The position numbers and the translations under genes are program-made. Under the pieces are notes generated by a model. It did no database searches, was not told the origin of the DNA, and saw nothing but the letters and a program-made list of their open reading frames with translations. From Isoetes taiwanensis (lineage: Eukaryota; Streptophyta; Lycopodiopsida; Isoetales; Isoetaceae), in assembly GCA_021234155.1 (NCBI GenBank), contig JAJEKV010000010.1:22778833-22842832 (forward strand): a stretch of DNA of 64,000 bases, given 5' to 3'. Each line of letters starts with the position of its first letter. Within the stretch, counting starts at the first letter, position 1. This document shows, piece after piece, positions 10,915 to 20,210 of this stretch.

Positions 10915-12421
10915 ATGGCAGATCCGGAAACGTCAATGACTTCCAGGTTAGTTGCTATTCAGTTCTAGTATGTTAAATGTTTTAGTATGTTTAATGTAGG
11001 ATGTAGGATGTTAAATGTTTTAATATGTTTAAGAGTAGATCTTCTCTATCTTGTTCAGTAGATAAGTTCTCAACAATTGATGTCTTGCTGAATCTTGTAG
11101 TAATAGGAATCCATAACTCTAGCTATTAGATATAGCATTTAGATTGAAGATGCCATTTACCTGTCAATGGGGCATTTTCCTTGAAATGGAGCAGCTGCGC
11201 CATTTTCCTTGAAATGGAGCAGCTGCGCCATTTTCCTTTAGATGGCGCAGGTGCGCCATTTAAAAGGAAATGGCGCAGCTGCTCCATTTCAAGGAAAATG
11301 GCGCAGCTGCTCCATTTCAAGGAAAATGGCGCAGCTGCTCCATTTCAATGAAAATGGCCCATTGATTGTAAATGGCGCACTCTTGCCATTTAAAGGTAAA
11401 TGGCCTGATCAAGGCCATTTCGTAAATGGAGCAGCTGCGCCATTTGTCTCATGTCGTATAATTTCTTTCGCATTTTCGCGCTATTTTTACTACGTATATG
11501 TCATCGAGGGTTGCATGTCCTTAACAAGTATATATATATGTGTATTGATTCTCACAGGAAAAGGCCCCTGCGTAACCTTGTCGATGGGGATGTGGTAGTT
11601 GCCAGGGGACATGAATTGCATAGAGGCCATCTGCATGGCAGGAACATTCCATGGAGCAATGTGGTCGTGGAGGTCACTGAAGCCATAGTGCCCACCCATG
11701 TGCTTCCCATTCCGTGTGAGGGAGCAGATAACATTGCTGAAGCCGTGGGGACATTCATCGAATGGCCTCGAAATCAAGTGAAGTACTGTGAAGGAGCCCC
11801 AACTATGTCATCAGAAACGTCTGATACTGATACCCCCAACTTGCCTAGTAGTACCTCCACAACATCATCAGACTTCGGTGTCGATTTGCCCGCCCCTACA
11901 AAACAATGGCGGCCTTGACAGAGAATATGGTGAACCTTGTCAGTAATAATACTGTGGTTGGTAAGGGTGTCTTGGTGAATAGAACTTGCATCCATGGGAA
12001 GAATGTTGACGCACACAACGTAGCAGTGCAAGTTACCGAGGCTGTGGTGCCTACACACATCCTTCCGATTCCATGTGATGGCGCTGACAACATTGAAGAG
12101 GCTGTGGGCACGTTTATCGAATGGCCTCGGCAGGATATAAGATATCATGCCATTGATTTAGCTACTCCATCACTGACCTCGAATGTAGAATCAGAGAGGC
12201 AAAGGTTAATGGGATCTGAAGAAATTGATCCTACAGTGGATCTACGTACACGTTTTCCTCGCAGGATAGCATCAGATGATGATGAACCACCACCTAGTTT
12301 CTCAAGAACCGATCTCTTGGATAAGCATTGCCACATTCTTCATGCATGTGACCGAAGTAAATATGCAGAGGCCATAATTGTCTTCAGTGATCCCCAGGAT
12401 GCTGTTGACGATGAATTTTAG
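10915..12421 (+). pseudogene. transposase gene, 5' part: exon 1 and two tandem DUF8039-like domains
   Basis: Proposed exon 1 is 10915-10946 (MADPETSMTS), ending at an AG|GTTAGT donor. A 611-bp intron ends at ATTCTCACAG (11557), and exon 2 continues in phase as KRPLRNLVDGDVVVARG. Two homologous domains follow, at about 11573-11793 and 11933-12153. Both show the pattern GK/GR..(N)V.V.VTEA.VPTH(V/I)LPIPC, then GADNI.EAVGTFIEWPR. This resembles the DUF8039 module found in plant transposon proteins (family recalled from memory). A Ser/Thr/Asp-rich linker separates them. The frame shifts once between the two domains near 11900 and a stop lies at 12419-12421. Splice sites are predicted by eye. Confidence 0.62.
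11165..11364. repeat. 200-bp foldback of palindromes inside transposase intron 1
   Basis: The left half (from CAATGGGGCATTTTCC) and right half (ending AAAATGGCCCATTG) are inverted copies. Each consists of tandem units with core GGAGCAGCTGCGCC or its inverse, and the centre is GGCGCAGGTGCGCC near 11253. The right half has one extra unit. Further AAATGG...CCATTT pairs continue to 11445. The RNA would fold into a long near-perfect hairpin. Confidence 0.88.
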
Positions 12422-12432
12422 GAGACTCAAAG

Positions 12433-13514
12433 GTGGGGCTCTGTGTGGGAAAGATCCTTCCTGCACTAATTACAGAGGATCTCAAATGTCATGCTTGTGC
12501 AGAAAGGCCAGCAGAAAATGCACTTGTACAATGGGAAAATAGCGATGTGATGCTGCAGGATGGAAGGACTGTCTCACAACATCTGCAAGCTCGAGAAGCT
12601 AAAGAAAATGAGGATATGGAAATAGAATCATTTGAGGACAACATTCAGGCTCAATTCAAACGAAAAAGGAAGTATACTTACACACATAGGATTCCAAGAC
12701 AGCCCAAGGGAAAGAGCAAAGAGGAAAGGCTATGCTCCACAACTTCAATCAATAAGTTCATGAAGTCTAGTCACTGCAAAAATACTTGCAACAAGAAACT
12801 TACCAAGCATCAAGTATGTGAATTAAGAAAAGAATTTTTATCTCAACCATACAATGCAAGGGTTACGTATTTTTTTGACGTGCTGAGTGTGACTTACACA
12901 GGAGAAGGAGAGGACAGGATAGTGCTCAAGGGGATGGAATTGTCATTTTGGTGGCGATGGCTTTAGGTATCAGTCAGTCAACATTTTACAATTGGAGAAA
13001 TAGATTTGAAGCAGGTGCAAAGATAGCTGAACATGGCAATACTGGCTCTAAGAAGCCTAGATCTTCTACACTGGCCACCGAATGTGTGCTAGACAGATTC
13101 ATTCAGGAGAATGCTGAAAGTATTCCCCATAGGAGCAAAAGAGGTAGAGATGATGTAAGAGAAAATGTACGAAGCTTCCTTCCATTCTTAATAAGAAGCT
13201 TATACATAAAGAAGTTGGTGCGATCGTTGAAGAGCTTACAGAACAACTCAGACTTGAACTCTTTCTATAGTATATGGAAAAGAGAATTTCCAGATGTTAG
13301 CATTGCAAAAAATACAGCCTTCTCTAAATGCAACATCTGCGTCGTAATTAAGCAGAAGCTGGAAAAAACAAAAGATACAAGAGAGAGACGAAATCTTGCA
13401 ATTCAACGTCGGTCTCATATGCTAGAGCAACGCCTCTTGCGTAAGTCAATATTGGCATTGGAGAGCATTGTCACAAATGGTCTCCTCGAAAAATCATCTA
13501 TGTATAATACATGA
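12433..13514 (+). pseudogene. transposase gene, middle part: Cys-rich segment and helix-turn-helix
   Basis: In frame from 12433: an acidic and basic linker, then a Cys/His segment HCKNTCNKKLTKHQVCELRK (about 12770-12835) like the zinc-binding entry of DUF7869-type transposases. After a frameshift near 12950 comes LGISQSTFYNWRNRFEAG, a homeodomain-like helix-turn-helix with the typical downstream HGNTGSKKPR. An FYSIWKREFPDVSIAK segment with a KCNICVV Cys pair follows at about 13260-13350. The HTH probably binds transposon ends. Frames differ between pieces, so the reading is broken. The assignment rests on motif order recalled from related plant proteins, not on a search. Confidence 0.6.
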
Positions 13515-15078
13515 TAAGATGGATCAGGTTAAGACTTTAGTGCCTAGAAGTCATCATCTAGCAAAATCAGATGGAGAGGTGATCGCTTGAAGAGCAGTTT
13601 GACAGGAGCTTTAACTCATGGGCATGGTGGTCGTGCATATGGTCATTTCTCACTTGATTTATGGAAAGATGATTCAAACTTCCACATTGGTTCACTTTCT
13701 AGAATATTGCATAACTTGGAATTGGTACAAGAGGACAAGATAGGTGACTTATGTGGAAGTAAGCCCCAGTTGCAAATGGATGCAAGCGGTCAAGGATACC
13801 AATCCTTTGAAGAACAAACTTGCTTCTATGGCGGTATTTGCCAAATGCTTCAACTACAACGAATCCTGAGGTGTTCAACCCTCTCCCCCGAAATCTCTAT
13901 TTGCAACTTGATAATGCATCAGGGCAAAACAAAAATAGGTATGTCTTTTCATACTTATCTTATTTGACTTGGCTTAAGGTCTTTGATGAGATCCAAGTGG
14001 GTTTTATGATGGTCGGCCACACCCATGATGATATTGATGCTTTATTTGGAAATTTTTCAACCTTGATGAGTTAAATCGGATGCTTTGACACTACCGAGCT
14101 ACTTTTACTTGTTTAGCAAATGCAATGCAAAATCCCCAATTCCATACTTTATTGATGAAGTTCCAAATTGGAAGGATTTTGTGAAGGGATTCATCCCCGA
14201 TAAGGGCCAACACCTGGTTGGGCATACTGAACCATTGCTCTTCAAATTTAAGATGGCAGGAGATTGGCCTGTTATGCAATACAAAATGCGCCCTACACAT
14301 AAAGAGTGGCTTCCAAACCAGATTCTCCAGGGAGTTAGAATGTGGAAAGAGGATGAACATGGTCAGCCAATGATACCAAGTGGTGTGCCACAAAATATTC
14401 CTCCTAGACCAACATTGAAAGATCTTCCAGGGTTGAAGGATAGCATCAACAAATACATCTCCCTATGGAAGGACATATGTAAGAATCAAGAAACTAGCTT
14501 GTTTGCAAGGCAATACACGACAAGTGTTGAGTATTGGAGCCAGCTTCTTATCTCTTTGGAGGATGTTGCTCGGGGCGCCCTCAAAATGATGCATTTTGGC
14601 CACAAACAAGACAAGTTCCTCTAGAACAAACAAAGATTTGTTCCGAGGTCGACGATATCTGCATTGGTCACACGACCTTTACCATCTTATTGTGGCCCGT
14701 CGGATGGCCGTCCCAAAGTTTGCCTCTTGAAGAGTTTGATCCTCACGCATACATGTGACAAAGGGTATGTTTGTTCTAGTCGGACACTGAGATGATAACA
14801 CTGCCACTTGGTTAGGATATGCAGAGGAGAATGCTGTTCTTGATCCAGAATCTACATATTTTGGACATATTTTTGTATCGTGGTGGAAGCCTACTGGAGG
14901 GGACTACAAAGACTGCTTGACTAAGCGTTGGCGGCCTAATCCTTCCGATCCTTCAAGGTACGAAAATTTAGATGCCATTCATTATGCTTGGGATGCCAAT
15001 GGCAAGAGGCCGAAAACAGTCCAAATTCTGAAATATATTGTAGACATGTGGAAAGACATAGCACATTGTTCATCTTAA
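13515..15078 (+). pseudogene. transposase gene, 3' part: DDE-like catalytic domain (DUF7869-like)
   Basis: The segment starts with HDKMDQVKTLVPRS. After frameshifts it continues as LTGALTHGHGGRAYGHFSLD, then LYLQLDNASGQNKNRYV (about 13899) and VGHTHDDIDALFG (about 14011). These match the D, D, and HTHDD signatures of a DDE-type transposase class carried by seedless plants, algae and animals. Candidate acidic residues are the Asp of HDKMD, the Asp of QLDN and the Asp pair of HDDID. A C-terminal region follows to 14624, then more frames to 14758. The end is FGHIFVSWWKPTGGDYKDC with stop at 15076-15078. At least four frame changes make it non-functional as read. Confidence 0.65.
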
Positions 15079-15272
15079 TACATGAGATCTTGTACTTGTA
15101 ATACATATCTTTCATCTTAATACATAACATTACTATATTTGTGATCATATATAACTGCTTACATCTTTAATATATAAATGCATACATGATTCATAGATAA
15201 GATGGTCGGTGCTTATATGTTGAACAGTGATTCAATCATCTTCGTGATTCAGTAGTAGTGATCCCCGATATC

Positions 15273-15476
15273 TCATAGCTCATGCGCGCCGAGAAGCCAT
15301 ATCAGATGGATCATAACACGAATTGACGCAGGGCAATGAATCTCAGCGCCCAAAGCTTTTCTTCGCAGGTAGGGATCAAGAAGAAGATGCCTATCTAGGC
15401 AACCAACAAGATCAGAGTGGCTCATTGAGCACTTGATCGCCTCGATGTGGTGAATAGAAGAAGGAAAATAATCCAT
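15273..15476 (-). CDS. micro-ORF 1 (67 aa), paralogue of the ORF at 15927-16091
   Basis: Unrecognised 67-residue peptide (MDYFPSSIHHIEAIKC...) read from the minus strand of the transposon. It aligns with the micro-ORF at 15927-16091 through a shared pattern: Met, Pro at position 5, I..(I/F)..C, S..DL..C, LDP.L..KA. Both start 36-37 bp downstream of a TATAAAA box inside a closely similar ~75-bp upstream block (15480-15555 and 16088-16163). No signal peptide or transmembrane segment is obvious. It may be an accessory product of the transposon or a decayed exon. Coding status is supported mainly by the paralogy. Confidence 0.4.
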   Translation of the reverse strand: MDYFPSSIHHIEAIKCSMSHSDLVGCLDRHLLLDPYLRRKALGAEIHCPASIRVMIHLIWLLGAHEL

Positions 15477-15511
15477 GGGAGACGAATGACCTCTAGCCCC
15501 GAATGGAGCTG

Positions 15512-15519
15512 TTTTTATA
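15512..15519 (-). promoter_or_regulatory. TATA box of micro-ORF 1
   Basis: TATAAAAA on the minus strand lies 36 bp upstream of the ATG. The surrounding block, from CCAATAATTCACATC to CAGCTCCATT, is repeated nearly unchanged upstream of micro-ORF 2. Confidence 0.5.
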
Positions 15520-15926
15520 GTGAAGTAAAATTATTGATGTGAATTATTGGGGTGGACTGTAGCGCCATCATTGAGCGTATACAAGTATCATGTACTCGTA
15601 CAGGTATGATTCTATCATGTACTCAGATTCTATACATCAACTAATATTCACTATGCTTATATTATATATATCCTTAACAGATACACAAATCATAAGTGCT
15701 TATATTATTATATCCTTAACAGGTATACATATCATAGATGATTCACTCGTCATTGCTGCTTGACTAATATAGGTGTGATTGAAAATAAAAGACAGCTTGC
15801 ATAGTTCATAGGTACTCATGTCATTATTATATCCTTAGCAGATACAGATTCACTCATCATCAACATCAAAGCACGTGATGCTATTCAGCTCAAAGATCTC
15901 CGATCGGAAGCCAATAAAGGTGGACC

Positions 15927-16091
15927 TTAACACGAGTGAGCTTCCCCGCAAGCACTCAGAGACCATCTCGCTTTGGACTGCAGCCATGGATCAAGTTTGA
16001 TACCATTTCTGTAGCATTCACACAGATCATTATAGCTAAGGTAGCACCTGAAGGATTGGATGTTCTCTGGACGATCAGGCAAGGAAGCCAT
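15927..16091 (-). CDS. micro-ORF 2 (54 aa), paralogue of micro-ORF 1
   Basis: The minus-strand ATG at 16091 opens a 54-residue peptide (MASLPDRPENIQSFRCYLSY...) with stop at 15927-15929. The upstream block with its TATA box is about 90 percent the same as that of micro-ORF 1, while the peptides are much more diverged. That is what one expects if a promoter-plus-ORF cassette was duplicated and the ORF then drifted or changed function. The product is not recognised. Both ORFs sit between the transposase 3' end and the right terminal repeats, where nothing else coding is seen. Confidence 0.38.
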   Translation of the reverse strand: MASLPDRPENIQSFRCYLSYNDLCECYRNGIKLDPWLQSKARWSLSACGEAHSC

Positions 16092-16127
16092 GGGAGATGA
16101 ATGAGCTCTACCACCGGATGGAGCTGC

Positions 16128-16134
16128 TTTTATA
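16128..16134 (-). promoter_or_regulatory. TATA box of micro-ORF 2
   Basis: TATAAAA on the minus strand lies 37 bp from the ATG, inside the duplicated upstream block. Confidence 0.5.
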
Positions 16135-16199
16135 GTGAAGTAAAATTATTGATGTGAATTATTGGTGTTCATTGCCTTTATACGAGTACCATACATGTA

Positions 16200-16900
16200 T
16201 ATGATCCAATAATTTCTATGTATATACTATCAATAATTTTGGTGAGTATATACCATCAATAATTTTGGTGGGTATACCATCAATAATTTTGGTGGGTATA
16301 AATATACATCAAATTGCCGAAAGTGCAAAGAACATTGGCCTCCGCCTAGCTATGACTTATTCTGGTCTTGAACGTGATTCTATCACTTGCAAGATGAATC
16401 ATGAGGACTTCAAGCGGTCATGAGCGAGATATACCGCTTGAAGACCGGCTCACCATCGTTGCTCTCAATCCTCGCCATTATCCCGATCCCGCCGATGTTA
16501 TCATCCATCTCCCGGAATAATAGGAGTATCAAATGTTCATGATTGAAAGGATCTCTCGAGCGCCTTCGCTAGTTTCCATCATTCGGAGTAATAGTAGAAG
16601 AATAATATTACTTGTTATCTTATTGTAATCTGGTTGTGTTAGTATACAACAGGTACACATAACCTTTTGTAATACACATAACCGTAATATAAGTAATAGT
16701 AAAATAATAGTACTTGTTATCTTATTGTAATCTGGTTGTACTCTTATTGTTATCTTATTGTAATCTTATTGTTATCAGGTATACATAACCTTTTGTAATA
16801 CACATAACCATAGTATGCAACAGGTATACATAACCTTTTGTAATACACATAACCATACTATAAGTATTGAGGTATACATAACCCTCCAAGGTATACTATA
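16200..16900. repeat. AT-rich right subterminal repeats
   Basis: Short direct repeats fill this stretch: ATCAATAATTTTGGTG(A/G)GTAT three times near 16228-16302, GTTATCTTATTGTAATCTGG near 16613 and 16715, and ACATAACCTTTTGTAATACA at about 16656, 16785 and 16828. Such subterminal arrays often bind transposase. A short plus-strand open stretch around 16420-16520 (DRLTIVALNPRHYPDPAD) has no recognised homology. Confidence 0.65.
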
Positions 16901-16928
16901 TAAAAATTATTCCAACTTGTCTTCAGAA

Positions 16929-16953
16929 TTCCAACTTTAATGAAACTCTGCTT
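16929..16953 (-). repeat. right terminal inverted repeat of the nested transposon
   Basis: Exact inverse of 5475-5499, ending CTCTGCTT. The target duplication GAAA follows at 16954-16957, and the copia integrase resumes immediately. Confidence 0.92.
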
Positions 16954-16957
16954 GAAA

Positions 16958-19365
16958 AGGAACGAGAAACAGGTGTCAAAGTGAAATGTATCAGATCAGA
17001 TAGAGGAGGAGAATACCTTTCAGGTCAATTCAAATCTTTTTGCATATCACATGGAATCAAAAGACAATTAACCTGCAGACACTCACCTCAGCAGAATGGA
17101 GTTTCAGAAAGAAAGAATAGAACCTTGGGTTGCCAAACTACCTATGGGAAGAAGCACTTTATACTGCTGTTGAAATTCAGAACATGCTGCCATCAGTAAG
17201 CCTACAAGGAAATATCCCTATGCAATTATGGAATCCAGGAAATAAGTTAAACTATGAAAAGTTTAAAGTATATGGATGTATGGTCTATGTACACGTGCCA
17301 TCTCAATTAAGGAAAAAGTTGGATAACAGGGCAGAAAAAGGTTTTTTGGTAGGATATGACAAAGAATCTAAAGGATACAGAGTCTACTTACCCGAGACCA
17401 AGGAAATCAGAATTAGTAGGGATGTATTATTTAATGAAGAAGTGTTGTACAAACATAAATTCAAGAAAGGCATCAAGTTTCAACCAGATAAACCTGAACA
17501 AATTCCCAAAGTGGAATTTGAAGAAGAAGATAATGAGGAACTAGAAATGCCAGAAATACCAAAGGAGGCAAATGAGCTGGAACAACCTATACCTGAAGAC
17601 CTTCCAGATCAAGAACAAGCAAGTGCTGAACCTACCAAGGAATATCAAGAAAAGAAGAAAAGAAAAACTCAGGCAGAAAGACTTGTTGAAGAAGCTAAAC
17701 TGGAAGATCAAGCTTATGGCAGAAATGAAAGGGGAAGAAGTAGAAGGATTGAAGCAAAGACAGTTGAACATGAATATATTATGGCAATATTAGAAGATGA
17801 GATAATTCCTCAAAGTTATGAGGATGTACAAGAAAGCATTGACAGAGATAAGTGGATAGCAGCTATGAATGATGAACTAAAATCGTTTGAAGACACTAAA
17901 ACATATGAACTTGTGAAATCAGATGATAAGCATAATATTATTGGCAGCAAATGGTTATTCAGAATTAAACTAAATCCAGATGGGACAAAGAAATATAAAG
18001 CTAGATTGGTGGCACAGGGTTATACTCAGAAAAAGGGAAGAGATTATGATGAAACATATTCTCCTCTGGTCAAATTGACAAGCATCAGAATATTGTTGGC
18101 CATGACAAATGCAATGAAATTGGAAATACATCACATGGATGTCAAGACAGCATTCTTAAATGCAACTCTGGAAGAAGAAGCATTTTTTAGGCAACCTCCA
18201 GGCTATGAACAAGGCAAGAACATGATCTGGAAATTAAATAAAGCAATGTATGGATTGAAGCAGTCACCAAGAGAATGGTATCTTTGCATAAATCAATTTT
18301 TGCAAGAACAAGGCTTTAACAAGCTACATAATGATGGTAATCTCTATAGACTAGAACAAAACAAGGATTACTGTATTATTGCCCTTTATGTAGATGACTG
18401 TATAATGATGGCAACCTCACTGAACGGTTTAAACAAATGCAAAGGCATTTTAAAGTCCAGGTTTCAAATGACAGACTTAGGAGAGCTAAGGAAATTTTTG
18501 GGGATTGAGGTGGACAGAAATAAGGAAGAAAAATGGCTCAAATTGCATCAAAACAAGCATATAGAAAATATGCTTAAAAGGTTCAACTTGGTTGAGGCCA
18601 AACCTGTTAAAATACCCATGATTCCAGGACATAGGTTGACTGACATTCAGCAAGTCACAGATGAGGATATTACAAAGATGGAGAATGTACCCTATCGAGC
18701 TTTGATTGGCTGTTTACTTTATTTAGCAAATAGCACTCGACCTGACATTGCTTATGCTGTAAATATTCTAAGTAGGAGAAACCATGATGCTACACAGGAA
18801 CATTGGGAGGCTGCAAAACGTGTACTGAAGTATTTGAAGAGCACACAAAACCAAGGAATATGTTATGATTCAGAAAATCTCACTATGTCATGCTTTAGTG
18901 ATGCAGATTGGGGAGGTGATCTCTCCACAAGAAGATCAACATCAGGATATGCTATTTTCTTTGGTGGTGGAGTGATTACTTGGAGGTGCAAGAAACAAAC
19001 ATCTATAGCCATGAGCTCTGTAGAAGCAGAGTATGCTGCATCCTCTCTTGTAGCTAAAGAAATTGTATGGTTGAGAAGGTTAATGGATGAACTATGTTGT
19101 GAACAAACAGGTCCCACAGTAATATGGACAGATAGCCAAAGTTGTATAGCCATAGTGAAAAACCATGTGCAACATGATAGAACCAAGCACATAGAGCTAA
19201 GTGGCAGAAAGAAAGTTAATTGAAATGCTCTACTTGGATACTAATCATCAAATTGCAGATATTTTTACCAAGGCTCTGCCTATAAACAAATTCAATGGAT
19301 TTAAAGCAAAGTTGAAGGTGTTGGAAAAACCAGACATGCAGTCTTATGAGTTGAAGGAGGAGTGA
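16958..19365 (+). pseudogene. copia pol 3' part (internal B)
   Basis: Continuation of the split integrase, then RT and RNase H. The catalytic Asp/Glu region SDRGGEYL is present. A 34-bp deletion near 17126, relative to A and C, shifts the frame inside integrase. From 17130 a 697-codon frame runs through the region absent from copy A (GNKLNYEKFKVYGCMVYVHV), the acidic linker, RT (YVDD at about 18390) and RNase H (SDADWGGD, SVEAEYA). The last 50 or so codons (LIEMLYLDTNHQIAD...KALPINKFNG) are in another frame after about 19200 and end at the TGA at 19363-19365, the first three LTR2 bases. Compared with copy A there are scattered substitutions such as K/Q at about 18850. Confidence 0.92.
19351..19362 (+). 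other. polypurine tract of internal B
   Basis: TTGAAGGAGGAG immediately before LTR2, identical to the tract at 2850. Confidence 0.75.
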
Positions 19366-20190
19366 TGGGAATTCACCTCATAATCCTGCAACATCTAATC
19401 TATGAGAAGCAGTGGCAGTAGATTTGATTGTGCAGAAAATGATTTAAGTTGAGCCCTAAGTTAGCAAAGGTTACAAATCATGAATTAAGTTGTATGAAAA
19501 GTAGAGTGCCTATGAGAAGCAGTGGCAGTAGGCCAGATGAGTTCAATCTTAATATTCCTTATTCATGATGCAGGGATCAAACATGTGTTTCCAGTTCAAG
19601 GTGCATGTTAAGAATTATTGTGACCTAGTGTCAATATGGTTGCAAGAAGATAACTTAAAATTGGAGATATAATTCAATGGTTCAAAGGACCCGTTTGCAA
19701 TGTTATGTCTGTGGGATAATTTCGACGAAGTCATACTTCTTAAGTTATTCCTGTGGGATATATGGGTAGAAGAGCCAGAGCTCGGATTGGAAAGAATGCA
19801 CCTCCCTAAACCGCCGGAATGATCTCTACATAACTATTGAACTTGCTTGTAGCGGTGGAACGATTGAATTAAGCTGTGGAGGAGACGAGCAGACGAAGAT
19901 TCTTCTGGTCAAGAATGCTACAGTGATCGGGTCAATGCCCGATGAACAGTGACTCTATTAATTTGGTTTCTTAAGGTTCAATGGTTTATTGACCCTTAAA
20001 ACATTGTATTACATTCTATTGTTTGAAATAGAATGATTGCAAACTTGCACTTGATCTAGAGGAGATTAGTGACCATATTGTGGCTCTCCTCTAGACCATT
20101 AATTGCACTCTATATGCTCAAGTGTTTGTTTGAGAAATAAATCTTGCTAGGCATAGATTCAAGGTTAACATTTTCTTCATATACTCATCA
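19363..20190 (+). repeat. copia LTR2 (828 bp)
   Basis: Second LTR, TG...CA, the same length as LTR1 and nearly identical. It is followed at 20192 by a primer site and gag rather than by host DNA, so it also acts as the 5' LTR of internal C. Confidence 0.93.
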
Positions 20191-20191
20191 G

Positions 20192-20204
20192 TGGTATCAG
20201 AGCT
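20192..20204 (+). other. primer binding site of internal C
   Basis: TGGTATCAGAGCT, initiator methionine tRNA type, one base after LTR2. Confidence 0.88.
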
Positions 20205-20210
20205 ATCAAT

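Larger units (their letters stand above)
5475..16953. mobile_element. 11.5-kb TIR DNA transposon nested in copia integrase
   Basis: The uninterrupted integrase of copies A and C fixes the insertion point exactly. The insert begins AAGCAGAGTTTC and ends with its inverse, GAAACTCTGCTT. The terminal inverted repeats are perfect over 25 bp, and GAAA is duplicated on both sides (5471-5474 and 16954-16957). A 5-bp duplication with a one-base-shorter left end is equally possible. Cargo from left to right: palindrome arrays, a minus-strand gene with a methyltransferase-like C-terminus (about 9230 to 6061), more palindromes, a 5' leader minisatellite, a plus-strand transposase gene (10915-15078), two minus-strand micro-ORFs, and AT-rich subterminal repeats. 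The genes are frameshifted, so this copy is probably dead. The transposase suggests a DUF7869-like DDE family, but superfamily assignment needs a search. Confidence 0.92.
2862..20190 (+). mobile_element. Ty1/copia element, internal B with both LTRs, split by a nested DNA transposon
   Basis: Complete LTR-to-LTR copia unit: LTR1, primer site, gag, protease and integrase N-terminus up to 5474, an 11.5-kb DNA transposon, then the rest of integrase, RT and RNase H from 16954, and LTR2. Without the insert and one copy of the target duplication the internal region is about 4.2 kb, usual for plant copia. Coding damage includes a nonsense codon in gag at about 4364, the insertion itself, and a 34-bp deletion near 17126. 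Confidence 0.92.
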
